This document shows positions 13,074-25,025 of a stretch of DNA of 64,000 nucleotides, piece by piece. Position 1 is the first letter of the stretch. Each line of letters starts with the position of its first letter. A program made the translations under genes and the position numbers. Origin of the DNA: Cristatella mucedo (taxonomy: Eukaryota > Bryozoa > Phylactolaemata > Cristatellidae); NCBI GenBank assembly GCA_009760855.2, contig WPIO01000011.1, forward strand, positions 2,466,501 through 2,530,500, read 5' to 3'. The notes beneath the pieces are model-generated. The model searched no databases, was not told where the DNA came from, and saw nothing but the letters and a program-made list of their open reading frames with translations.

Positions 13074-13471
13074 CTGGAGAAAAGGCCCAACAGCCTGCAG
13101 CCGCCGGTCAGCAGCAGCAGCAGCCGACGGCAACTCAGCGATGCTGCTGCTGCTGCCGCCGCCACCAGCGCAGAACTGCTGCCGGAACGCGTCGGACTCT
13201 CTCGGTCGGTGCACGAATTCGAGAGAACGACGAGGCTCGAAACTCGATTCCGACCGGCGTCGCCGGCCGCCGCCTCTGGTAAAGACTTCGATCGAGCGCT
13301 TGGAGCAGCATGGCCGCTAGTCGCTGCCGTCCACGTGCCTCAAGCCCGCTCTTTTTTGCCTCGAAAGCACCTGCGACCGGCTGCAGGGCTGCTGGGAAGA
13401 TGCGGGTGCGACGAAGCGCGACACTGCGACAAGCTGTAACTGCCTCGCGCGCTCACTGTCTTGCAGATTAC

Positions 13472-13749
13472 CCTTCCGACACCGTCGACTAGCAAATGGG
13501 TGCCGTTGTACTGTATGCAGCCGCTCACTCCGGCGAAACGGCATAGGACGCGGTGCGGCAAAATGCTGCTGACGGTCACCGCTGCCTCTGTCAGCGTGAC
13601 TGTGCCGCCGCTGCACGCTGCTACGGCACCGGCCGAGAGCAGGACGTGAGTGCCGTTGTACAGCTGGGCCGTCTCGTCGAGCAGCGAAGCGACGGCGTGG
13701 CCGGCCTCAGCATAGACGATCAGCTGCCCGGACGTGAAGTCCAGGAGAC
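13472..13749 (-). CDS. Exon 14 of giant NGT-repeat gene, class T2
   Basis: This is 278 nt, phase 1 to phase 0. Acceptor GTTGAAG|GT makes the junction HVPG-LLDF, matching QVPG-LPIV at exons 5-6. A stronger-looking acceptor at 13,771-13,772 (GACAG|AG) would add seven codons in the same phase. The donor is GGAAGG|GTAATC. It encodes 92 residues with LYNGTHVLLSAG, IQYNGTHLLVDG and the cysteine pair AACSGG and VLCRF. Confidence 0.83.
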
Positions 13750-13927
13750 CTTCAACGGCAAGCGATCCCTCTGTCGATGCAGGGAAAATGCAGCGTGCAG
13801 ATCGGCAGTCTCGTCTTGAACTTGAGGAGCACATTCACAGTCAAGTAAATAGCTGCTGCAGCAAAACTCTGCCTAGCCAGGCTTGACTGTCGCGAGCGTC
13901 GCCATGTGACACCACCTATCGCCGGCC

Positions 13928-14475
13928 TATGCACTGGCTCCCCAATCAAGCGTGTCGATTTCAAGGTTCTGTCACTCACTTTCAGGTCCGTTCGTTCATT
14001 CATTCATTTTCTGGCCCCAGCCTGCCTACGAAGACCTATCCCGCGGCATCGTACTACGTGCTAGGCATCGTACTGCGTGCTGCTCTGACCCAGGCGCTTT
14101 ATCAAGTGCAATATTATTATTATTATAAATCGCTTAGCTGTACCTCGTGCCAGCCTCAATTCCTAAGGAGACCGTGCCTTCAGTTCACACACTCCCAAAG
14201 CCTGGATTCCCGAGTGACTAGACGAAATTTGAAATGAAGCTTAAAATGCACCTGCTGATTACAGCCGTTAGTAGGTCGTTGCGATTCGTGCTTTGGGATC
14301 TTATGCATGTTGACACTGTTCATGTTACCATACGGTATGTTATACCATACATACCATATGTTACCATACTAACCATACGGTCATGCTTCCTTCACATGTA
14401 AACTGTCGGGGAAGAGAACAAGTTCTCTGGGGCCACTACACAAGTGGATCGTAAGTATTATTAAGTTTCTGCCTT
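13928..14475 (+). mobile_element. LINE family A 3' fragments, composite
   Basis: It begins ctggctccccaatcaagcg (the RT C-terminal LHWLPVKQR region). A copy end with ggcgctttatcaagtgcaat and (ATT)n occurs at 14,094-14,127, followed by a second diverged 3' piece ending near gagaacaagttctctgggg. Confidence 0.6.
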
Positions 14476-15264
14476 AAAGGTAAGTGCTAAAATGGCTGGC
14501 GGCAAATCTCACCAGAAGCCTGGTTTGAAATGGTCACCACCAGCGGTCACTCTAGAGTGCTTGAAATGACCCTTGGCCCCCAAGGTAACAGCTGGGATAT
14601 ATCGTTGGGACTCGCTGTACTCACACAGGCTGTATACTCGTGGCTGCAGGCAGTTCAGATGTGGCATTTCCCACTCAGACGCTCGAGAAACGACTGGCAC
14701 TTTGAATATAAGGGCCCAAAAAATTTTAAACCGTTACAGTGCATTGAAGCAGAGCACTGCAATTCAAGCGAGCTTTTGCTCTTTTGTTCTTTGCCATGCA
14801 CTCATTATGTCAACAGCAGCACGCTTATGTGCGTAATCGTCGGTCGTACACACTTATGTCACATAATGTGCTAGCCTCTCAGCCAGTGAGATGTGAAGAC
14901 TAAATGCTCGAAATAACGAAGGAGGCGCAGTGTCTGCTGAACCTCGGTCTACATACAAACGGCAGACAGCAGACTCTTCAATAAGGAGTGCTCGACCTGA
15001 ATCATCGAAATCTACGGCAGTTCTGGCCCCCTTTTTGAGTATCACGGGTCGCAATGTCTAATTTTATTAGTAATATATATATATATATATGTGTAATTAT
15101 TACTATTATTAAATGTAAAATACTTTTTGTCGACATAGTTTTGATAATAATATACTTGAGTCTTGTATGGCGAGTATAAGCAAGGAATAGGAAAACGCAT
15201 GCAAAGACAGAGCAAATGCTGCGATGAACATGTCGGCATAACTCCTTTGTAATTAATTGCCAGG

Positions 15265-15600
15265 GAATGTCATTATATCAGTCAGGAGTGAGCTCCAGGC
15301 TTCAAGAGCGTAGACAATCTATATAATTCATTCGTATAGCACCCTAAGATAACGTAATCTCTATCCGGGCACTCCCCATGAGCAGCAGTGCTCGAGCCAG
15401 CGACCCCTGTCGTCGAAGGAGAGCGGGCAACCCCCGGGCCAAACCAGGACCAAGGCTTACCGACTCAAGGCACCGTCTCCAAAGGATGTGAGGTTGGCCA
15501 GAGGTGAACACTGAACGGTGAACGCGATTCGATTCAATTTAGCACACGGCACGATGCGTAGCCTTATTAAGAAGTGGTTCGGTTAGAAAGGCCCGAGCAA
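15265..15600 (-). mobile_element. LINE family A fragment split by a SINE
   Basis: The two halves tcaggagtgagctccaggct and caaggcaccgtctccaaagg flank the SINE at 15,316-15,465. In other copies they form one stretch encoding the KSFGDRAF...KAWNSL region. Confidence 0.5.
15316..15465 (-). mobile_element. SINE class 2 nested inside a LINE A fragment
   Basis: The minus-strand SINE tail (agcacc...acgtaatctctat) and head (gggccaaaccagg) interrupt LINE A sequence. The flanks tcaggagtgagctccaggct and gcaccgtctccaaaggat are contiguous in other LINE A copies. Confidence 0.55.
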
Positions 15601-15770
15601 GAGAACAAAGGCGCCTGTAGAAGGAGAGCGAGCAACGAAAGCTTGCAGTAGATGCTCGGCTCTAAGATGGGCAGCTCCAGTGCGGCGGCAGTGGCGGTGC
15701 CAAAGACACGCCTACCAGAGCGAGAGTACCGCCCAAGTCGGAACTGTAAGACGAGCGTGCGCTAGCTTAC

Positions 15771-16578
15771 CCGGCACGTGCAAGACTGCAGAAGTGCCGC
15801 CGTCGGGCCCCGGACTCTCCAGCAGCGCGTGCGTCCCGTTGAAGAAGTACGCTCCTCCGCGCATCTCCAGCAGCAGCACGTCGGAGGCGCCGCCGGAGCT
15901 CGAGCTCTCGGGAGCGGCGGCGGCAGCGGCGGCTCTGCTCCGGATCCTTGCGCCGCCGGCCCACATTTCGACGTAATCGCCAACGGCCGCCAGCCGAAGC
16001 GGCTCGGGCGGCGGCCGCAAGCCGCCGCCGCCGGCAAAGCTCAGCTGCTCTTCGGCGGCGCTGTACGTCGGCACGCCCAGATCGACGACGCACAGCTCGA
16101 CGAGGCCTGCTCTCACCGACGCCGCGTGAGACGAGTAGACGCGCCACGAGCCCAGCGCCGCCAGCACCGAGCGGCCGTCGCTGGCCACGACGGCCGTGCC
16201 GTTGTGGCGGAGCAGCGGCTGCATCGCCGAAGCGGCGGCTGCGGCGACGGCGGGAGCGTGCAGGCGAAGCTCGGCCAGAGCCGACTGCGCCGCCTGCAGC
16301 AGCAGCCGGCTGTCGCAGCTGCTCGCCAGCCGCTCGTCGAGCCACGGCACGACGGTCGCCTCGCCGCTGGCCGGCCGAACGAGCATCGTGCCGCTCACCG
16401 CCACTGTGGCGACGAGGACGCCGGCTTGCCGAAGGAGGAAGCCTTTCTCGCCGTGATACTCGACGCCGTCGTGCGCGACGTCAAACGTTGCCAGCACGGT
16501 GCCGTCGCAGCGGCGAATCGCTGCGACGGCGCCGGGCTTCAGAGCGAACCGGACGCTGCCGTCGTGGGTCGCGTTGCG
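15771..16578 (-). CDS. Exon 13 of giant NGT-repeat gene, class T1 (GC-rich)
   Basis: This is 808 nt, phase 0 to phase 1, with acceptor CGTTTTCAG|CGC and donor GCCGG|GTAAGC. It encodes 269 residues, expanded relative to the usual 222-235 by Ala/Gly/Pro-rich insertions (Ala runs, GGGGLRPPP). Landmarks are RNATHDG, SGTMLVRP, LLRHNGTAVVASDGRS, WRVYSSHAASV, VPTYSAAEEQLSF and AYFFNGTHALLES, ending HVPG. It is very GC-rich, which keeps other frames open on both strands; those are shadows. Confidence 0.86.
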
Positions 16579-19500
16579 CTGAAAACGACACGGAAAACGA
16601 TCGAGCGCCTGCTAGGCGGTCGCTGACCGAGCCACGCGTCACGTGTGATGACGTGACGGTCGCTGACGATGCGACATGTTTGCTCGGCGGCAGAGACCAA
16701 GAGACTGCGGACGCTAGTGCTCAGAGCCTACGCTTGCTAAGCGAGATTCGCCAACTGAACGGCTGCCTAAACGGGCAGGCTGTGAATAGCAATTGGGCGC
16801 CGAGCTGCAACCGCGTCGTCTGCTGCGGTCGGCGGCTGGAGGAAGTAAAAGTTGCTCACTTACACCGGTCTAGGCAGCTGGAGATAATGCCACTTACACG
16901 GTGTAGCTGCTGCTCGCCATAGCCCTTCGGCAGAAAACACTCGTAACGGTGCTAGCCGTTGCCAGAGAGCGTGAAAGCTGCCGTTGGTGAAGCCTGAACC
17001 TCGTGTCTCGGCTAGCGATGTGTAGGTACGATTAATCATTATCGGTGCAGGGCCATAGAACGCCGACGGTGCACCGATGGGGAAAGAGCATTAAGGAACC
17101 GAAAACAATACGTCGGCAGCCATAGCCTGGCTGGTAAAGCCTGCAAGCGTTTAAATGGCTTTCGCGAAGAATCCATTGTGGCGATGCCGATGGCGATACT
17201 TGGCACTTCTGAATGACTAGGTGCACAGCAGTAAGCGTGGCCTTCTTCATCGGGATTGCAAGTGATGCAACCATTAAAAAAAACAAAAAAAAACAACGGC
17301 TGACGGCCTTCCTCGGTGAGCGATTCCCGTTCGTGTCGAGAAATCGACCAGAAGCCAGTGATATTCGCTCTAACAGAGATGCGGTCAGCCGTCAGCCCTC
17401 CCCACGAGGAGCATATATCTGTGTCCGAGAGCCTTGGGCTGCATGGCGGAAAAACTCCCACGGAGAGCACCTGGAATATCTAAATTCTTGTCGGTTTCAA
17501 AGGCTTTGACAAACGGTGACTCAAAGGGCCACAAGAGACAGCCTGGAAATGACTGCTGTCAAGATGGCTGTGGCCATGGAATTGGCTTACCGCGCTGCGG
17601 AAGGATAACAAGCACATCCGGCTAGCTCAGATCGCCGACTGACAAAAATTCTGCTTCGTCAAAGTAATCGCTGCGACTGTGGTCGCCAGGCTTCCGCTAG
17701 CGGCAGCAGGACTGTCCGAAAATCTGCTATGCAATCAGGTCGATCGAGGCCAAAAGAAGAAGGAACGAGAAGAACGAGTTTCCTTTTTTCATCGCACCAG
17801 CCATCTGTTCAGACCCTCAAGCAATTGATGTGTGCCCGACGAAGAATAAATAGCAACACTCTACGCAGAACTCGCTGTGCTCACTTGCTGTGAGAATAAT
17901 ATTAAAATAGTAAGCATTCAAAGTAACGAAGGTCTGTTTTTATTGCTGATCTTTTTGCTTTAACTTTAGCTTTAACTAGCACAGTCGACTACATTAACTT
18001 TTACTAGCGCTCATTGCTCCCAGCGGCCTCACATTAGGCGCGCGGATAGAGATTAGGTTCTCTCAAGCTGCCATACAAATGAAGTATTTTTCAACCAAGC
18101 TGCCGGGGAGCAGCTGCCTCTTTGACACAAACTGCTGATCTTAAGCTGCCTTTCGTGTGCTCAAACAATAGGCAGTTCTTAATGGCTGACCGTGCCAGCT
18201 TCACGAATGCTGGTCGCGTGTACGGCAGGGCTACAATCGAGCAGCTACAGTTGCTCAGTTCACCAAGCCTCTCATATAGCTTCGTGACACGAGACAGACT
18301 GGAAGCGTTTGGAAACCTCTCGTACTATTGCAACAAAAAAAAACAATCCTTTATGGAGGCGGACCTAGGTTTCCATCTGGGGGCAAGATTCGCACGATCA
18401 TCATGTTTGGGGGCATAAGTAATGAAAGGGGATGGGAAACAATCACAGTATTTATTTGACACTCACAAACCCAACTCAGCAGTTGCTCGTCGAGTGGAAG
18501 CAGGACACGATCGAGTCGTTGGTAACAGCTGGGGCAAAGATATAAGAGGCGAACCACGTCGCTGCCTCCTCGTTCTGGGGGCAGGGCACAAGTGCCCCCC
18601 CCCCCCCCGCACCTCACAGCCCCGGCCTGCCCGCGGCTCCGCCACTGATCGATCGATCATAATTAGTTAGGTAGTACCTTTTTTTGGAGACTCCTAAATT
18701 TCGCTGGTCTCTCACGAGCTGCAAAGGTCAGGATAGGACAACAGAAATGTTTTGCCTGAAATGGGTTTGATAACGGCTACACTAGATCAATAGCCCAGTT
18801 GGGCCAGATATTTTCCACTTCAGTAATGCTGCTTCTACGACTGGTTTGGCCAAATGCGAGACACCCCTAGGCCGATGCAAAGGATCGGCTGCTGGTTATG
18901 GACGGGGGGGGGGGTGGTGGCGCTGTGAGAGGTCAGTGCCACTGGGCAGACGAGGAACAGTCAGACGTGCGAAACAAGTTCCACCCCCTTCGAAAACAAG
19001 CTCCCGCCCCAGCAGCAGCAGCAGCAGAGCTTGAGTGTCTCGCTCGTCGTACGAGATAAGAGCATGTCTCCACACCTAGTCGCCAGACAACTACCCAGTT
19101 GATGCAGTCAAACATGCTGCCGATGAAAGCCAAGGGCCTAGGCTGGCCTAAATATACAGGCTCGTCAAAACGGCCATATGAACTGGGGGCTTTGCGACAT
19201 CGAATTCTGGAGAGCCCGAAAGAAATTTCGATTTGGAAGCAGCATTCGAATGGCTTCGCCGCAAATACCCTGCTGAGACTGATAAGACGCTCGTGGCTGC
19301 TGCTGCTGTTTTACTTGGGCCAATAAAGACAAAGAGGTCTGCCGACTGTCACACTCCGCAGAGGTCGCTGCAAAACGAACAAAGAAACAAGCAGAGGCAA
19401 AATGGGACGATCCCGTGGAATAACCAAACTGCAGTGATGCCATGCAGCTGTCAACTTTCATATTGAGCATACCGGAGATTATGCGGCTAATTTCTTGAGT

Positions 19501-20526
19501 CAGATAAATGCACCTTAAATTTGCATGGCTTTAGAAGGAGGATGCCTGAAACGTTCTTGGGTAGCACACAATGCATGCATTTCCGTCTGCAACTCCACAA
19601 AGCTAGAAAGGCTTCTAGTCGGTTTCTTCCAGACACGTCGCAGTAGTGAAAACTTAAATCCTACGCACTTTCGGTGCAAACTCGGTGAGGTCGGTCAGGC
19701 AGACCGGTTGTCAAAATCTACTGTGAAGCACTAGTGAAGCCGAGCAGCTTTGGACGTTACCGTTGGGCACAGGCTACTTGGGGTCCAAGCAACGGTTCAA
19801 GCAGCGGTTCAAATTAAGCAAGCATGTTCATCGAATTCTGGCTGGCCTGGAATATTAGTTTGCTGAGATCTGGCCTTCCCGAAGACTTTTACGGTAAAAA
19901 AAACTTGGTCAATCTTCAAGTGGCAATGCTTTTAAATTAAAAGTCTTTAAGAGTGGAGCTGAGTGAGAATTGCTTCTACATGAAAAGAGTTCAAACTCTT
20001 TTCCTGTAGCCAACAGCACGCATGAATACGGCCACCAAAGCAGCCACAGTAACGTTTAGAAAGCCCATTTGCGTTTCTGCTATCTACAGCGACTGGGGCG
20101 GCCTTGGAGGAGGAGGATGATGAGGATGATGAGGAGGGGGGGGGGAGGGGGGGACAGCAAGGTCTTCTTCCTCCTTCGCCGCCGATCTCTGTCTGGAACT
20201 GAGCAGCAGGTCAGCAATGGCAGGCAGGGAATTATTGTAGAGAATTACAGATAGCGTTTGCAGCAGCAAGCCGATTCTGCTCGAAAACAAACCGGCGGCT
20301 GGAATGGCTTTGCAGCAGCAGCAGCAGCAGCAGAGTGCTCCAAAGCTCATGCGGCCGGCAGCTGACGCATTAGTCACAAGGCAGCTGACAGAGACAGTCA
20401 TTTATCGGCAGCAACAGCAGGAGTGCGAGGACTAGCAAGGGCACAAGGCCAACGCTGCTGCTGCTGCTGGAGCTACGATCTGAGCGACAAGGAAATTGCG
20501 AGCAGGTGTAAGGCACAGCCCCTGAC
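16579..20526. other. Intron between exons 12 and 13
   Basis: It is largely featureless: a SINE/LINE tail remnant near 18,035-18,090 (gatagagattaggttctct), poly-C/poly-G runs at 18,597 and 18,905, and CAG tracts near 19,010, 20,305 and 20,455. No exon-like repeat motif is seen. Confidence 0.55.
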
Positions 20527-20762
20527 CTCGTCGATGATCCACGAGCAGGCGATCCAGCCCTTCGAGATATCGACAAAGGAAACTCGCCCGTCGGCGACCT
20601 GCATCTGACCACGGCATGCAGCAATCACTCGATTCTGCTCCTGCACGACGGTCAATAAGTGGCTGCCGTTGTGCTGAATGCTACCGACGCCCGTCGCCAG
20701 GAATCGTAGCTGGTTATTTCGGGTAACGAGGCTCAGCGTACGATTCTGAATGATCACCGACC
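20527..20762 (-). CDS. Exon 12 of giant NGT-repeat gene, class T2 (short form)
   Basis: This is 236 nt, phase 1 to phase 0, with acceptor TATTTCTTAG|GG and donor GACGAG|GTCAGG. It encodes 78 residues, the shortest T2. IQHNGSHLLTVV falls 31 residues in and the cysteine pair is IAACRG and IACSW. It stops before the second sequon turn, which appears as RNATHDG at the start of exon 13, so the intron lies some 12-16 codons earlier than in other modules. Confidence 0.83.
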
Positions 20763-21004
20763 CTAAGAAATATGCCTGCCACTTTGTCATGCCAGAGCAG
20801 CAATCTCGCTCACTACATAGCTGGTTAAGAAAACTATATCTTTTTTCGAAGCACTTCAAAGAATCCTGTAAAGGAAGCATGTCAATTGGTTAGTGATATA
20901 ATGTACAGAATCAGCAAACATATTGCACAAAGAACATTTAATACGGACCTACCAAACGCTGTGAGGATCAGTGTATTTCTTAACATTTTTTATGTCACCC
21001 AATC

Positions 21005-21240
21005 ATGGGATTATGCATTATTAGTCAGGAGTGAGTTCTATGCTTTAGAAGCATACAAACTAAAGACTAAAGTCATGGCCTTTACAGGATTTAAGTTTGG
21101 TTAGAGGTACAGCTAAACAACTTGAGTCAGAAGAGCAGGTAGTACGATGCCTGGCCTGATTAGGAAGTAACTCGGATAGGTAGCCTGAAGCGTAAGAATG
21201 AAGGACCTAAAAGTGAATGACACAACCTTAAAGTAAAAAA
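21005..21240 (-). mobile_element. LINE family A fragment, minus arm of an inverted pair
   Basis: gtcaggagtgagttctatgc, aggatttaagtttggttaga and aaaagtgaatgacacaac are reversed C-terminal RT sequence. It abuts a plus-strand copy at 21,245. Confidence 0.6.
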
Positions 21241-21244
21241 TTGC

Positions 21245-22095
21245 TTGATGTGGGGCCAAGGACCTTTCATTAGACGACCACATCAGCTCCACAGTAAAGT
21301 CTGCCTTCTTTCAGCTGCATAACGTTGCTAAAAGTCGGGCTTGTTCAGACAGGGATACTACATCTGAATTGGTCCATGCGTTTGTAACATCTCGTCTTGA
21401 CTTCTGTAACTCATTACTTGCCGGTCTACCAGCCTCTGCAATCAGGCGCTTACAGCTGATGCAAAACTCCGCAGCATGGCTTGTCTGTCGTGAAAATCGC
21501 TGTTGCCACATCACACTGCTTCTCGCCGACCTGCAGTGGCCACCAGTCAAGCAACGCATAGACTTCAAGGTTTTGCCACTCACATTGAGGTCCCTTCATT
21601 CTTTGGCTCCAGCCAACCTATCAGATCTAGTGCCCCACCAGGCTAAGCATTGCCCCACCAGCTTTTCGGAATGTAACTGTTTAACTATAACTCGTAAAAA
21701 CCTCAAATCCTTTGGAGACCGTACCATTTTGTGTATGCTCCCAAAGTCTGGAACTTACTTCCAACCTACGTCACGGGATCTCCTGACTTGTCCACATAAA
21801 AAAATCTAAAAACGACATTTATGACAGCCTTTAGTGGGTCTCTGTGATTCGGCCTTTATGTGCTTATGCATGCTGACACTGTTGCATGCTGCCACTAACC
21901 ACACTTGCATGCTGACCCGTGCATGTCACCCCTAACTATATTATTCTTATTGCTTGATTCTTATTGAGCATGCTACAATTAACCATTCAATCGTGCTTCC
22001 TTTACAGTAAATATAATGCGCCAAGATATACATCGAGTTCTTTGAGGGCGCTTTATTTTATCAAATGTATTATTGTTGTTATTATTAATATTGTA
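21245..22095 (+). mobile_element. LINE family A 3' half
   Basis: It encodes LVHAFVTSRLDFCNSLLAGL, AIRRLQLMQNSAAWLVC, LADLQWPPVKQRIDFKVLP and KSFGDRTI, the standard end of L2-type reverse transcriptases, with internal stops. The 3' UTR ends gagggcgctttattttatca and (ATT)n. Confidence 0.75.
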
Positions 22096-22369
22096 TATAT
22101 GTACGTAAGTATCTCCATCTGTAGCTTCAGAAAGAAAAAAAAGACTATATGAGTGTTCGGCAGGAGAGTTTTGTATAGCGCACTCACAGCCCAAGTTGCT
22201 TTCGGTAGGCATTCGGCAGGCAACAGACTTCGTCTCACGCCATAAAAGTGGGAAGCATAACTGAGTCAGGAGAGCAGCTGAGGTAGTGAGTAGCATGGGA
22301 GTAATAACTCATGACGGCTGGAAAGGATGTGCCACAGTCGGCAGCAGGAGAGTCATTATCGCTGAAAAA

Positions 22370-22775
22370 GAATTGTGGACCTGAAGCTAAGGATATATTT
22401 ATTATGTTAGTTATGAATGACAGCAGCAGATCTATGCATCGTAGAAGCAGGACCGTGGGTATCGGGTCCAGAGGACTAATAGCCTTCCTTGATTGGGAGG
22501 TGAGTTTTAAGATGAGGTCGCTAGTGGCCCCTTTGAATGTTAGACATTGGGGTGCTGCACGGAATTAAGGGAGGGGAGTCTTATGGGGTTGTTATTGACG
22601 GTCCGGGAGTCGAGAAGGGATGATGTTACCTTAGGGATGGGGTCTCTGATCTTGCCTGTCTTGATGACAATAAAGTTTGCAATTAAACGGCAAGATTACC
22701 ACAAAGATCATCAGGTAAGCTGCTATTCTGGGAGGGGCTAAGAAGATGGCAGGTAGCCGACATCAGCATTACTTT
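22370..22775 (-). mobile_element. LINE family A fragment (5' part of RT)
   Basis: Closely similar to 56,415-56,770 in the same orientation (attatgttagttatgaatgacagcagcagat; cagtgggta-like segment). No intact frame. Confidence 0.6.
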
Positions 22776-23059
22776 TCATTGTGCATCTGCGACTCGACTC
22801 TACTTTTATAAAGGTTAGACTTGGCTTTTGCTAGGACAGATTCAAGTGGCAATCCATTTCCGGATCTTTTGTATGCTTTCTCAAGCCTCCGTTGGGTAGT
22901 CCTAGTAAGTTTAATGTCTGCAGCAAACCACGAGCCATCTGGGCTAGGGTGTACAGTGCCCTTCAGTCAGATGAGAAACTCGTTGAGATAATTGGCCAGT
23001 GTTACTTTACCAAGGGGCGCCCAACAATAAGCACCGAAGGCGATAGAAAGAATGCTTAC

Positions 23060-23732
23060 CATTGGCCTCCATGGTAACAATTTTCTTGGTGCCATTCACT
23101 AAGAGCGTGATATGCGTACCATTGAGGAGGATGTCTCCCTGAACGTGGCACCGGGAAAGCTGGTGGCTGTGGTTGAGCATGACAACAGCATCGCCGGAAC
23201 CCAGCTCCACAAAAGAGGTGTCAGTAACAGCTGCAACTAGGTAAGAAGGCGAGGCAATGCTATGAGCGATGTCGCTTGAAAATATCACCTCGTCCACGTC
23301 TAGCATGTAGGCCACCGTCTGGCTTCCGTCGGTTATGGCCACATGGCCCAGGTAAACGTTAATCATGCCGGGCGCTGACAGCTCAGCAGTTCGGTAGCCC
23401 GTGCGAAGAGTTGATCCATCGTAGAACCAGCAGCGGCTACCAGTACTGACGATCCGAGCAGTAGCATGCTCCGAGCGCAGGTGCGACGTGGAATTGGCCA
23501 GCATCTGGCTCCGCCATGCAACTACTTCAACCGATCCATCCCGATGAATGACCAGAGTGCCACTGGTAGCTATGGTCCCGAGCTGCATCGTGTTTCCCCA
23601 GAGCAGGAAGTGGGATGCGTTGTAATCCAGACGATCCCATGGTAGATGCACGCTTCCTAATACTGCATGATTTTGAATCACTACTAGCTCGTTATTGCGA
23701 ACCACTGCAGTGATCCCAGCAGTGGATCCGTA
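23060..23732 (-). CDS. Exon 11 of giant NGT-repeat gene, class T1
   Basis: This is 673 nt, phase 0 to phase 1, with acceptor CCCATTTCAG|TAC and donor CAATG|GTAAGC. It encodes 224 residues: RLDYNASHFLLW, TSGTLVIHRDGS, CWFYDGSTL, INVYLGHVAITDGS with AYMLDVDEV, then ILLNGTHITLLVNGT. The alignment to exon 7 is unit for unit (GTLVV and NVYS.HV.I match GTLVIH and NVYLGHVAI). Confidence 0.88.
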
Positions 23733-24165
23733 CTGAAATGGGAATGATTAGTTTTCTAATGCTGAACTGGAAGCATGCCAAGGCACAATAGCTTCTCTTC
23801 TCAACGAAAGCGATGAAACATACGTTAACTACTCGGCACCATAGTCAAAGTAGTGTAGCAAAAAATGTAGCATGCTGCATCTGCTAAACAGAGCACCAGC
23901 TAGTTCATCAATTAAAATAGCTCGACCAGTCAACCTGTCGTGGAATGCAGCCACCCCTATCTATCGACGGTCCAGGGTGCAAGGCCAAATTACTTGGAAA
24001 CGTGTAATGAGAATTTAAACATGGTTGCAATGCATCTCGAGCCAATACGAACATAGTCGATGCCCACGCAAACTGCTTGAACGATCATTTTTAACTGCTC
24101 TCACTTGCATTACTGACACAGCGACAACACTAACTCGTTTGCAGCGATTGTCCCCTTACATATAC

Positions 24166-24168
<3 letters not shown>

Positions 24169-24214
<46 letters not shown>
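24169..24214. repeat. (AT)n microsatellite
   Basis: About 23 AT units in the exon 10-11 intron. Confidence 0.95.
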
Positions 24215-24218
<4 letters not shown>

Positions 24219-24569
24219 CTGTAGCAAATATAGAGCTAGCAGATTCCTGCACTCTGTTATGGAGGCGTGAAACCTCCACTGATGGGAGGGCGTGGGAGAT
24301 TTGCCCACCCCCCTTACAGCAGGGCAGCAACATAGGCTGCACCTATTTCTAAGCCCCCCACCCCCTCCACAAACAATGAAACTATGTCCTACTTCTGCTC
24401 GATAAGCAACCGCCGGGTTCGTGTCGACTAAACATTATGATCGTGGGCAATCATTTTTCATTACTTTTGGGTCTTGCTCTAACTAGATGAAAATCTTGAC
24501 CTTCTTGTCTTTGATTCTCCGGGTTTCCTTGTGAAACGACTCATGTTTTCCCACACCGTGAACGGTACT

Positions 24570-24745
24570 AAAATAAATATTAGCTGATTTAACAGCCACT
24601 TTTGTACAGCGACAGAAGAGCTTTTACGGCTATCACCACCACTTGCATTGGCGATAAAGGATCGCCCACCGTAGAATTCGAACCCACGACATCGGAACCG
24701 AGGTCGTGAAAAGCAACCACCTTATCTAGTGTGCCATCACTTCTC
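24570..24745 (-). mobile_element. tRNA-derived SINE, class 1
   Basis: Box B (minus) within gaattcgaaccc at 24,674-24,685, with body cgataaaggatcgccca and agaagagcttttacggc. Adjacent to another copy in the same orientation. Confidence 0.65.
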
Positions 24746-24749
24746 ACCA

Positions 24750-24914
24750 ATAAATATTAGCTGTTTTAGCAGATTCATTAGCATAGTGGCAGAAGAGCCT
24801 TAACGCCTATCACCACCGTTGCAGTTGGCAATAAAGGATCGCTCACGTAGGATTGGAACCCATGACCTCGGTCATGAAGAGCAAGGGCCTTGCCTCCTTG
24901 GCTATCAAGAGCCC
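24750..24914 (-). mobile_element. tRNA-derived SINE, class 1, tandem neighbour
   Basis: Same family and orientation as the copy ending at 24,745. The body aataaaggatcgctcac and box A region (gctcttgatagcc on minus) are clear. Confidence 0.65.
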
Positions 24915-24919
24915 ATACT

Positions 24920-25025
24920 ACTAACCGTTCGATCATACTTTCTTTACTGCCATGTAAAGTCCTTAGGAAGAGATTAAGTTCTCTGTGGCCGATATGCAAA
25001 TTCATTATAACTATTCTTATTATGA
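24920..25025 (+). mobile_element. LINE family A 3' tail
   Basis: accgttcgatcatactttct, gaagagattaagttctctg and a short ATT-like end. Directly adjoins the SINE pair at 24,570-24,914. Confidence 0.5.

Noticed and set aside
11991-13439. Long plus-strand frames (up to 286 codons) opposite exon 15
   Set aside because: They arise from GC-rich triplet-biased sequence. The minus strand carries the sequon motifs, correct phases and splice sites, while the plus frames are low-complexity Arg/Ala/Ser.
15680-16922. Plus-strand frames of up to 324 codons opposite exon 13
   Set aside because: Mirror images of the GC-rich coding exon, Arg-rich, with no motif and no splice logic.
17039-17470. 143-codon minus-strand frame
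   Set aside because: No repeat motif, no splice support in the required phases, and a Phe run comes from a poly-A tract.
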